Source: Mikania micrantha (lineage: Eukaryota > Streptophyta > Magnoliopsida > Asterales > Asteraceae). From it: 64,000 nucleotides of DNA. The stretch lies in assembly GCA_009363875.1 (NCBI GenBank), contig CM018690.1, forward strand, positions 1,600,788 to 1,664,787, in the 5' to 3' direction. The notes under the pieces are model-generated. The model ran no database searches and was not told the origin of the DNA. It worked only from the letters and a program-made list of their open reading frames with translations. Shown one piece after another: positions 54,285 through 64,000 of the stretch (position 1 is the first letter of the stretch; the number at the start of each line of letters is the position of its first letter). Both the position numbers and the translations under genes were made by a program.

Positions 54285-57200
54285 TGTAACACCCCGACCG
54301 ATGGCGGAAACGTCGGGATGCCACGAGGGATGTGTAGATTGTTCAAAAGCTCGTGGGCATCTAAATCCAATCATCATATATCAATCAATCAACCAAGATA
54401 ATTACACAAAATCATGTTCATCATGAATTAAATACATCAATTACATAAAAGAATTAGCTAAACTAACTAAACTCTAATCGCCAGAATTTTAGTTAATTAG
54501 CTAAGTCCAAGATCCTATATGATGATGTCCAAAATAGAAGAGATCACCCTCTTCATCCTACTTGTCTCCATCACCTGAAACGTGTAAGAAATCAAGTGTC
54601 AACTACAAAGTAGTTGGTGAGTCATCATAAGTTTTATACTTAAAAGGTTTTTATAAAAATGAATGTAAAAGTTTAGATAAAAAGCGTATAAGTACTTATG
54701 ATTTTCTGAGAAATCCACAATAGTAATACCTGTATGAGATAATCCACCAAATTCCCAAACACAACAACCAAACACATACACAAACATATAACCACATAAC
54801 CAATCAGTCATAATCAATCATAAATAATCATAGTCAATAATAGATAATCAAACCACAACCAATAAACCATTCTCAGCATCAATATTCTCAATTAATGTTC
54901 GTGACTATACCTGATCATTATGTAATTAACATAAGTTAAAACATAATTCATGGGGTGGTCGCTAACCACGTGACAATACGTGAAGTCAAAGCAATTAACC
55001 GAAGTCAAAGGCAATGATTCACAGAGTGGAAATAATCCACGTGACAATACACGATGTCAAAGCAATTAACCAAAGTTAAGAGCGATGATTCTCGGGATTT
55101 GTGACAATACTTGTAAACTTTGTTATTGACCAAGGTCAATAACAATGTTTACATGGGTATAAGATAATAAGAGATAATCCAATAATAATGATAATTTTAA
55201 ATGTGAATATCATATTGATAAACAGGTATTAACCTTGAGTTATCAAAATAATATTAAATTTGGTATACATGTTTCACCTCTGAGTTTTTATAACAAAACA
55301 GTTTAAAGAAAGGGAGGTTATGAGAACTCACCTGAAGTCCTTAGGATTGTGTTCTCGTATTATGCGCGCTCGCGTATATCACTCAAGTCAACTCAAAGAT
55401 CTGAAAATTTAAGATGTGATCGTGTTTATAAGTTTATGCGTCCTATTAGTATTGAATGTTCATCGTGATTTACTTTAAACCCATAGGTACCTTATTAACT
55501 TAGTTTTATTAGTTTCTAAGTTAACTAATGACTTCTAGGGTTTATGAATATTTAACCTACAATTGTGTTTTAAACTTGTAAGCTTCAATTGCTCAATATA
55601 TGAGGGCCTTTAATTTACAATACAAAAGTTCACAACTCCTAAAGGTATCACCCTTATACCTTAAGTACACTTTTGTATTCATGCATGCACAATTAATTCT
55701 CTTAACCACCTATATCAAGTTATCAAAATCAACTTTATGGTTTAAAAGATTACACTTAAGTTATTTTCAGAAACATTCACATTGTAACATCTCGTAACTT
55801 AAATGTTGGTATTATTAAAGAAAGGTGGTAATCAAGAAATCCTCATGCATGCATGGTTATACATATACGTATGTATATGTATACCTACTTAGTTATATCT
55901 CCTGTTAGTCCTTAATCCCATTTGTTAGACGAATTTAGACCTCGTTTCCCCCCTAAGGGCAGCGAACCTATTTCATGGCTGCCCTAGGTTCGGCCCACTA
56001 AGGTGAGGGTTCGGCTAAAACGAAATGGAGAGGGTTCGTGGGTCCATCAACGTAAAAAGGTTCGGGGTCCCTAGGGTTCGCCACCCTAGGGTTCGGCTGA
56101 GTCATCATGATGGTTCGGCCTAATCTCGGTCGCTTTCAACAGAAGGTTCGTGGGCTTGATCGTGGCTGAGCAAGGAAAGGTTCGGCTTTGGTTCGTGGGT
56201 TGAGGCTGCTTAGGGTTCGTCCCTGTTGGTTCGTGACCCACTGCAACCCATAGGTTCGCGAGTCCCATAAGGTTCGGCCATGGAAACCCTGGGTGACGAA
56301 CCTGTATGCTCACGATTCAGCCATCATCATCTCCTACGGCCTCAAAGCTATTCATGACTTCCATGCTGTTACTGATAACTCGTTTAAATGTTTTACAAGA
56401 TCTTAACTCGATTATAACATCAAGAAGCTAAGGATTCGTTATTTGTAACAAAACCCGAAATTAAAACCTCAGATTTACCTCGATCCAGTGCGTGAATGTG
56501 AGATTTTCTTGTACTTCTTCGTTCCCCTCGGTCTTGTGGTCGTTTAGGGCCAAGAATCTCGAGTTTCGTTGAGAAATGAAGAAGAAAAGCTAGAGAGAAG
56601 TGGAGGTCTTATGTGGGTGACGAAAATGGAGGTTAGAGAGAGAGTGGGTGTAGGTTAAATGAAGAAGAAAGAAGGGTTTCTTATTTATTATACCGCGTTT
56701 TGTCCCCGTGTGTTCGGTCTCGTTTTTATCGCGTCATAATATTATAAATGTTCGGTTTTTAGCGTAAAACATATTTAACACGTAAACATTTAAATAAATA
56801 GGTTTTGTTTTGAATAAAATGATTTTAAATAAATTATTTCGTAAAACGATTTCCGTTTCGTTTCGTTAATTTAATTATTTAAAATAACCGATTATTCGAA
56901 TTTAATTTAAGTTGTGATTCCTAATAAACGTTTTAAGTTTCTTTTCATTAAATTAATATCGTTTGATATTATTTAATTTATCCCGTCGGAACACATTACT
57001 CGCGTACGTATTCGTAAAGATCGTCACCTTTGCGAATCCGATGCCCGTATCGTATTTCGATTTGATTTACTATTTATGGAATATCGGTTCAGATTATTAT
57101 TCTTAATAATTATATTCGTGTGAATCGTCACCCACGTGAATACATTATTAAGTTAATATTTCTGAATTAATATTCATGTTTAAATAATGTTCGTAACCTC

Positions 57201-57694
57201 ACTTCGCGTAATTAATTCCCATTATTTATTAACTTTAATATTATCTTTTTCCCAAACCAAAACCCACTAAACCCTAGTCACTGACACATCCATGATAGAC
57301 CGAAATATGCATATATATAGGGCATATGCAGAGGTAGATCGCAACCTCCCCTACACCGTCCCACCGCTATTTCGATAACCCATGACCATGTGTCCTTGAC
57401 TACGTTTAGTAACCAGACTCTAACAAACTCCCAGTTCCATCCCAAATCCATTCTTATTCCAAACCAATAATCCATAATCTGAATAATGTAACTGCGATAA
57501 ACACTCTGGTTCTGTTTAGTTGGGTTACAACTAAACTTCCCATGGTTTACGCGTATAATATGTGCTATAATCATGTATACCATCAACAGTGATAATCATC
57601 AAATAATATGCCAATATTATTAATTAGAAAATCTCAGGTCGTAACAGTACACTCGTACGGATGTACGGACAACCTAAAGTACAGTGATGTTACA
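54285..57694 (-). repeat. Solo LTR inside an LTR of the same family (3,410 bp)
   Basis: Begins TGTAACACCCCG and ends CAGTGATGTTACA, flanked by perfect ATAGT duplications (54280-54284 and 57695-57699). No internal region remains, so it formed by LTR-LTR recombination after insertion. It is alignable over its length with the split host LTR but visibly diverged. It has its own GACAATAC repeats (54972, 55042, 55102) and a GGTTCGGC-rich block (55970-56320). No gene. Confidence 0.9.
55970..56320. repeat. GGTTCGGC-rich block of the solo LTR
   Basis: GGTTCGGC or GGTTCGTG and close variants recur every 15-30 bp. The frame at 56086-56313 is antisense to it and has no domain. A matching block is at 58140-58620 in the other LTR. 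Confidence 0.7.
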
Positions 57695-57699
57695 ATAGT

Positions 57700-60143
57700 G
57701 ATAATTATTAGGGCTTCCAACTCTCGTTGTATAGGATAGTCTTATCACTATTTAGTTTATTCAACTACTATTTGATAAGGTTTAGTGAAAGTATTAAAAT
57801 TATACATGTATCTACTTATAAAGTGCATGCATGCATATTCCTTTAGTTAAACATTACAATTTATATTGTAAAAATTCAATTAAGTTTAAGAAGGTCATCT
57901 TAGGTTCCTTTCACAAACTTTTCAAATTACATACATCATTAAGTTAGAACCTTATTCTTATTATAGAAAAATGGCAACTTATAGGATCCTATGCATACAT
58001 GAACTTAGATAAGTCTATACTCCATCGTTTATTTCCCATTGTTGGTGTGCTCTTATAGTCTTTCCTTGACCCAAAATCTTAGGTTTGCATACCCATGACT
58101 TGCCTAGGAATTAGGTTCACTGCCCATAATCATGTCCAGCCCTAGTCCTAGGTTCGGCCAAGTTAACAGATTCGATGGGCACAAGGTTCGGCTCTAGGTC
58201 CGGCTTCCTAGGGTTCGGCCGTCTCCTTTTGTTTCAGCTCAAAGGAGGTTTGTGAGTTCAATGGTTCGCCAACCTCAGGTTCTTTGAGTAGCATGAGGTT
58301 CGCTATCCATAGGTTTGGCCCAAATGTACAAGGTTCGCAACAATTGGGTTCACCTAATGGGAATGGTTCAGTGGTTCCACGCTGGTTCCCCTGGTCCAAC
58401 TAGGGTTTGGCAGATTTGCAGGTTCGGCTCCAAGGTAAGGTTCGTGGAGCCATGCAGATGCAACAGGTTCGGCCAATATGTTCGACCAGCAGCTAAGTTT
58501 GCCTACATGAGGAGGGTTCGGCTGAGCTAGGGTTCGGCCACCCTTGTTTGCCCAGCTAGAATAGGTTCGGCCCACAGGGTTCGGCTACCTGCAGCCTCCC
58601 CTTTGCGAACCAGTCCACCATGGTCGTTCATCCTCATCATCTTCGACCCTAAATCATTACAGGTCGTTCCCTTGACTCATTCATATCCATAGAGGTTAGC
58701 TTTTTTTAAGGTTTACAACACTTATACATGCTTTAAAATACAAGGATCCTAACCGGTTGTTTTTTGAGTGAAAACAACAAAATAAAATTCAAGATTTACC
58801 TCTATACGTCGACTGAACTTGAGATTTCTTTGTATCTTCTTGTTCCTCTCGATCGCGCGGTCGTTTTGGCACCAAGATCTCGTGATTTCGTTAAGAATTG
58901 AAGAAGAAAAGCTAGAGAGAAGGTGGGGAGGATTGTAGGTGACGAAAATGGTGTTTTAGTGAGAGAGTGAGATGAAGAGAAATGAGAAAGAAGAAGCTAC
59001 TCTTCTTTCATATATCGCGTTCCGTCCCCACGTGTCCGGTCTCGTTTTTATCGCGATAACCTTATAAAAATGCTCGGTTTTTACTCGTAAACGTGTTTTA
59101 TAATACGAAACATCTAAAAATAATTATGTTTCATTTTTTTTATAAAATGATTTTATTTAAATCGTTTCGTAAAAACGATTCCGTTTTATTTTCGGTAAAT
59201 TTATTTATTAAACAATCGGTTTAACCCGTGAATATATCTAAACATAAATCATTTCAATTAAATATGTTTCGTTTTAATAAAATGATTTTAATTAAGATCG
59301 GTTCGTAAAAATGAATTCTTTTACGTTAAATTATTTATTAAATAAGTAATTTATTCGATTTTCGTTTTAAGTTATGATTCCTAATAAACGTTATAAATTC
59401 CCATTTATTAATTTAATATGATTAGATATTAATTTGTTATCTCGTTGAAACGCGTTACTTACGTACGTATTCGTAAAGATCGTCACCTTTCCGAATCCAA
59501 CGCTCGTATCGTATTTCGATTCGATTTACGATTTATGGAATATCGTTTCAGAATATTATTCTTAATAATTATATTCGTGTGAATCGTCACTCACGCGAAT
59601 ACATTATTAAGTTAACATTTCTGAATTAATACTAGCGTTTAAATTAGGTTCGTAACCTCACCGTCGCGTATTCATTTCCAATATCCTTTTCATTATTTTA
59701 TTATCTTACATATTATATTCTCAATCCAATCCCACTAAACCATATCACTGACACATCCATGATAGACCGAAATATGCATATGTAAAGGGCATATGCAGGG
59801 GTAGATCGCAACCTCCCCAACACCGTCCCACCGCTATTTTGATAAACCATGACCATGTGTCCTTGACATTGTTTAGCAACCAAATCATAACCTACTCCTA
59901 ATCTATTTCCATTCCATACCAATGATCATTTCCGTGACTCCAACTGCGATAAACTCTCTGGTTCTGTTTAGTTGGGTTACAACTAAACTTCCCATGGTTT
60001 ACGCGTATAATAATATGTTCTCATATGTATACCAATTATTAATAATATCATCAAATGTTCATTATCCTTAATAAATAACACATCAGGTTGTAACAGTACA
60101 ATCGTACCTATGTACGGACAGTATGAGATACACTGATGTTACA
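57700..60143 (-). repeat. Proximal part of the interrupted gypsy LTR
   Basis: Reads TGTAACATCAGTG from 60143 on the minus strand. Conserved with the solo LTR are 59740-59870 (ACATCCATGATAGACCG, AACCTCCC) and 58790-58960 (GAAGAAAAGCTAGAGAG). The GGTTCGGC block is at 58140-58620. No gene. Confidence 0.85.
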
Positions 60144-60177
60144 GTCTCTCCTAGTTAATGGAATTTCGTCCTGAAAT

Positions 60178-60473
60178 TCAACTTGCAGCGAGCGTAGTGA
60201 GTAAATGTGGGTACTTAAGCTTCATCTGATCTTCCCGTTCCCAGGTGAATTCCGGACCACGCTTCAACTCCCAACGTACTTTGACAATTGGAATTCTACT
60301 GCGTTTGAGCTTTTTAACCTCATGATCCATTATCTCAACTGGTTTTTCAACAAAATGCATGGTATCATCGACGCGAATGTCATCGAGTGGTACCTGAAGA
60401 TCCTGATCAGCTAAGCATTTTCTTAAATTGGACACGTGAAACGTCAGGTGCACGTTACTAAGTTCAGGAGGAA
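60178..60473 (-). pseudogene. Gypsy integrase C-terminus with chromodomain-like tail, fragment
   Basis: The visible frame has ELSNVHLTFHVSNLRKCL, VEKPVEIMDHEVKKLKRS, VKVRWELKRGPEFTWERED and KYPHLL then a stop at 60178. This is the end of a Tekay-like pol, homologous to 9250-9542. The upstream side is cut at about 60473. The following GAATTTCAGGACGAAATTCC is the usual sequence before the PPT. Confidence 0.85.
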
Positions 60474-60652
60474 GTTCTCAGAATGTTGGGTATTTAAGTC
60501 CCAACATTCTCTGAGTAAATAGGGATTACTTCCCCCAAAATTCCTTGTGCTTTCTATCTGTTCTCTTCTCTCTTTTTAAACAAGAAAAGTAAACAACGAA
60601 AATAACATTGAGCAAAAATCTAGAGGGAGCTAAAACCAAAGCTTTGACTAAG
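60474..60652. other. Junction segment with a stem-loop, no gene
   Basis: 60474-60515 forms a hairpin with arms CTCAGAATGTTGGG and CCCAACATTCTCTGAG (2-nt bulge). The centre reads TGTTGGG...CCCAACA, like copia LTR ends, but far too short to be one. The remaining 130 bp are A- and pyrimidine-rich and match nothing I recognise. Confidence 0.5.
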
Positions 60653-61384
60653 TGTCACACCCCCTGTGTCGCGTGCGGAATCCACGGCGCGGTGACGATC
60701 GATGGTTGAATCATGCACAAGTATTGAATAAGAACAACCACAATGCATTACTAAGTTTCATAAAGTTTAGACCATTGTTTAGTTACAGGATTTCCAACTA
60801 TCTACCAAAAGAATGACAACTACATACCCAAAATATAGTTTACCCAAAGTATACTAAACCTGATTACCTGAAACACGTGAAAAGTAACTGTCAACTACAA
60901 AAGTAGTTGGTGAGAACAATAGGTTTAACATTTGTAAATATGAATCTGCATTGTAAGGCATATGTGTAAAACAATGAATGAAAATACATGGATGGTTGCA
61001 ACCCAAACTAACATAAAGTATGTATAATGTGTCCAAACAGTCATCAGACTGTTTGTTAGAAACCAACAAATAATCAAGTCCCAAACTACGTTTGGAGTCA
61101 GAAAATTAGTCAGCTAAACGCATCAACACGAGCTGTACTAACGAGTTTACTCAGAAGACAACTCCGTGTTGACGTAACCCGGTCAATATGACGTATGCTG
61201 GTAAACTTAATTAGCAGCAATTCCGTATTACCATAATGTAACCAATTCTGCAGTTAGCTTTTAAAACAAATTTAAAAGCTAACTCCAGCTTTGGTATGTC
61301 CCAATGTGTCCGCTTTCCCTTGTTGTGATCACCAGTACTAACGCTATATGAATATGTAACTTGATGTATGTATAAGTTTGTTCA

Positions 61385-61560
61385 CAATGATGAACACCAT
61401 GTTTTTGAATACTTTGATTTGAAACCTTTGATTGAATGCCTTGTTTGAATACCATGATTTGAAAACCTTGCTTGAATACCATGAATTAAAATCCTTTGAT
61501 TTAATACCACCATGAAAACCTTGCATTGAAACCCTTGATTGAATACCAAAGATAGTGTCC
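61385..61560. repeat. Degenerate repeat of 11-13-bp half-units
   Basis: TTGATTGAATACC, TTGAAAACC and ACCATGA words alternate over 175 bp. The three overlapping minus-strand frames rich in VFKQGF-like strings are translations of the repeat. Confidence 0.65.
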
Positions 61561-62016
61561 TTGTGTAATAACAAGGTTTATAACATATCATTTTTATCGA
61601 AAGCACACGTTTATAGTAAAAGAGTTTATAAATCTCATTATTTAAAAGTGTTTAGCATTTACAAAACCATTAGTGTAAAGCTGATATAAAACAGTTTAAA
61701 GAACCTTTATAAATCCTTTTTAGTAGAAACAAGTTTAACAGTTGATAAAACATTAATAACAGTTGATAAATCCTTTGAAAATAGTTGAGAAATCCCTAGG
61801 ATTTCTAAAGTGAACTTGTAACAGTTGAACTGTAGCATAAATCCTGTATATGAAATATGTTTGGCATAAAGAGTGTTTGATCATGTGCTCCACCCCAAAA
61901 CAGTTGAAAAATAGTAAAAGAGGGCCTAATGTTCTCACATGACAGCAGTTAACTCGGAACCGGAACAAGTAGCAAGTAGCACGCAACGAAACTTCTAACC
62001 GATTCCTATGTCATTG

Positions 62017-62041
62017 CAACGATATATATATATATATATAT
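62017..62041. repeat. AT microsatellite
   Basis: About 12 AT units inside the last LTR. Confidence 0.85.
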
Positions 62042-64000
62042 AGTATAAGATTCATTGATATGTTGTTAACTTTGATTCTTTGATTGACTTGTACTAACTT
62101 GTTCATGAATTGCGTTTAGATTACTTGTTAACTATATCCCAAGTATGTTATGTCCATTTGAAAAACTATGATTGGATCCATGAAGTAATGATCGATGTAT
62201 GAAAAGTATCATGTGGTCTTATGCATAAGCTTTGTTATGCATAAAAACAACACGCGTTTATGACTTTTTTCCCTTTGTTCATATGGCACCACTTGAAAAG
62301 TTTATGACTTAAGTGTTTATAATTGTTCCAAGCATTTAAAGAAGTGTTCAAGGTTTTTATTCAAGGATTAAATGAATTATCCTATTTACACGTCTCCCCC
62401 CTAGATACTACCCATTTCGGTGGGTGTTTAAGTTTGATTTCTATGTTTACCCTATTGGTTCATCGCATCCATCATCCTTGGAACATCATGACACAATTAC
62501 CACAAGGGTTTTGAGTTGGCCTTAAGGCTTGGATGGCTGTCCCAAACGGGTGGAATGCACACATGAAAATCCGAAGGGGATGGGGTCTCAACGGTTGAGG
62601 GGTTGGGGTCGATGGGTCTTAAACCTCAATGAAACCCACCTCCGACTAAACCCGGCTGCCCTATACGTCGAGACCGAGTGTTTAACAGCCCCGAAGTTCG
62701 ATGGTCCAGATCGGGGTCCCCTTGGCTAACCCGTTTCTACTCCGTTGTGATGGTTTTCGGTTTTGGTTCGGCCGACAAGGGTGGTGGCAGCCACTTATGG
62801 GTCGTCCGCACACCTCCAATCCAACCCCCACGACTTTGGCCAACCACTCACGATCCATGTTCAGCTCAAACATCACCCATTGACATAGAAATAGGGTTGT
62901 TTTAGTGCAGGTGTGCAGGTGGGTGTTGATGGCAGCAAGTTTCAGCCATGGCAGCCCCGTTTTCACCCCTTACAGCCACAATCAGCCCTTGTCAACCATA
63001 ATTAATCATAATCCAAGTCAATCCAAGTGTTCCTATGCTAATTACAGGTCTATACCTCGAGATATAAAAGCAGGAAATCGGAAATTGCAGCGAAGAAGAT
63101 GATGAACAGTACGTACCTGCAGATCAGTCCCTTCTTTCCACGATTCCGGCCAGTATACTTTGAGTTAGCTCCGATCCATTGTGCTCCTAGATTCCTCTCG
63201 TCGAGCCGGTCGTTTTGATATATTATATGCGCGATTCCGACGAGAAACGAAGGAGTTATGGCGATTTTTGTTCAAGAATTCTAGAGAGAGAGAGATATTA
63301 CGGGATGGAGAGAGAGAGCTTTCTTGGCTGAATTCTTTTTTGAAGAAAATGAAGGGAATTAAGGTTTTAAATGTTCCAGGTGTTTCCCCGCGTGTTCGGT
63401 CTCGATCGAGTTCGGTTTCGCGTATTTTACGCGCATTTTGTTACGATTACGGAGTTAACATTTTTGAATTGTAAGATAGTTTTCTTTAATTGTTTTTTTG
63501 ATGAGTTTCAAAATTGTAAAATGTAAAATAAATTAGTTTACTTATTGTTACATTTCGTTCGTTGCCAGACCGTTAAACGACTACAATTACGTGTATACCC
63601 GCAATCGCGTACGTTTTTCGATCGTATTATTTATTTATTAACGTTTAGTCGTAATTATAAGTTCAACATTCGTATATTCATGGATCGTCACCCATAATGA
63701 CACTCAGTCTCGCTTACGCGTTACGATTTGTTTAATTGATTTGTTTGTCATACTATTCGTCATAACACTACGCACTAACACTATCCCATTACACCGAACG
63801 CAGTATATGTATAGGGCATACCCCAGAGTCCAGCTACCTGCCTTATCTGACGCCATCCCACCACTGTTTCGATATAATACAATACTATTCTTGCATAGCG
63901 AAATCGACAGTACATAAATAATACATACTTGTTCCTAACTAAATAAGATCCTATATCACACAAACACAATCATGAACACTTGAATCACATTGTAAATACT

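Larger units (their letters stand above)
53226..60473 (-). mobile_element. 3' end of a minus-strand gypsy chromovirus with an interrupted 3' LTR
   Basis: Integrase tail (60473-60178), a purine-rich tract and then an LTR reading TGTAACATCAGTG from 60143. The LTR is made of 57700-60143 and 53226-54284 (about 3.5 kb in sum), split by a solo LTR of the same family. The internal region upstream of 60473 is missing, replaced by unrelated sequence. Confidence 0.8.
60653..64000 (-). repeat. Gypsy LTR of another family, leaves the window
   Basis: Starts TGTCACACCCCCTGTGTCGCG on the plus strand. It shares family features with the LTRs to the left: GTCAACTACAAAAGTAGTTGGTGAG (in part at 60890-60915), a CGTGTTCGGTCTCG block (63390-63404) and AGGGCATA...CCATCCCACC near 63810-63850. 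Degenerate TTGAATACCATGA units lie at 61385-61560 and an AT microsatellite at 62017-62041. Short frames (62323-62905, 63181-63474) show no domains. Orientation is inferred from that likeness. Confidence 0.6.

Noticed and set aside
53764..55160. CRISPR-like array
   Set aside because: Only three imperfect repeats per block, in plant LTRs, with spacers that are themselves repeated.
56086..56313. Pro/Asn-rich 75-codon frame, and 58208-58575 frames
   Set aside because: Chance frames over the GGTTCGGC motif blocks.
61385..61560. Small protein genes with VFKQGF repeats
   Set aside because: Three overlapping frames over a degenerate DNA repeat; no start context or conservation.

Overview
This is plant nuclear DNA, almost certainly from a dicot and probably from an Asteraceae (daisy family) genome. 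The evidence is one spliced receptor-kinase gene with GT-AG introns set among nested LTR retrotransposons, initiator-Met-tRNA primer sites (TGGTATCAGAGC), a 5S-rRNA-bearing Cassandra element, and a Sirevirus-type copia element with an extra third ORF of a kind I associate with daisy-family genomes. Family-level placement is inference. I see no bacterial, organellar or CRISPR-like features.

Layout. 1-845: gag end of a minus-strand Ty3/gypsy element, cut by the next insertion. 846-14153: a plus-strand Ty3/gypsy chromovirus (Tekay-like) with about 2.97 kb LTRs in a tandem form: LTR, internal region, LTR, then a second truncated internal region. 14154-17050: LTR and primer site of a related minus-strand gypsy element. 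17129-17675: leader and LTR of a minus-strand copia relic. 18041-19200: a gypsy LTR end. 19201-24580: mostly non-coding, with a Mutator-like element of 1,028 bp (perfect 9-bp target duplication, possible captured gene fragment) and a decayed DUF1664-domain gene. 24581-30701: the only intact host gene, a six-exon cysteine-rich receptor-like kinase on the minus strand, with a SINE in its last intron. 30864-33943: an internally deleted hAT transposon (8-bp target duplication) about 160 bp upstream of that gene's first ATG.

34396-64000 is a nested stack. The outermost copia element (3' LTR 34396-34813, body 47492-52219, minus strand) contains a nearly complete 12.6-kb Sirevirus-like copia (34887-47486, TSD TTTTA), a complete Cassandra miniature element (48251-48876, TSD CTTGA) and a gypsy LTR (from 52220). 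That gypsy LTR is itself entered by another gypsy element (LTR from 53226), whose LTR holds a solo LTR of its own family (54285-57694, TSD ATAGT). A further gypsy LTR starts at 60653 and leaves the window.

How it works together. All large retroelements carry broken gag-pol and look non-autonomous. The striking exceptions are the Sirevirus accessory ORF (1,029 codons, fully open although its own gag-pol carries several stops and frameshifts) and the CRK gene (686 codons in phase across six exons). Several LTRs carry ordered non-coding motifs: six GGTCAA W-box cores spaced exactly 10 bp apart, a run of CGCG hairpins, and a reiterated TTCGTGTAC word in the copia family. These are the least explained signals in the window.
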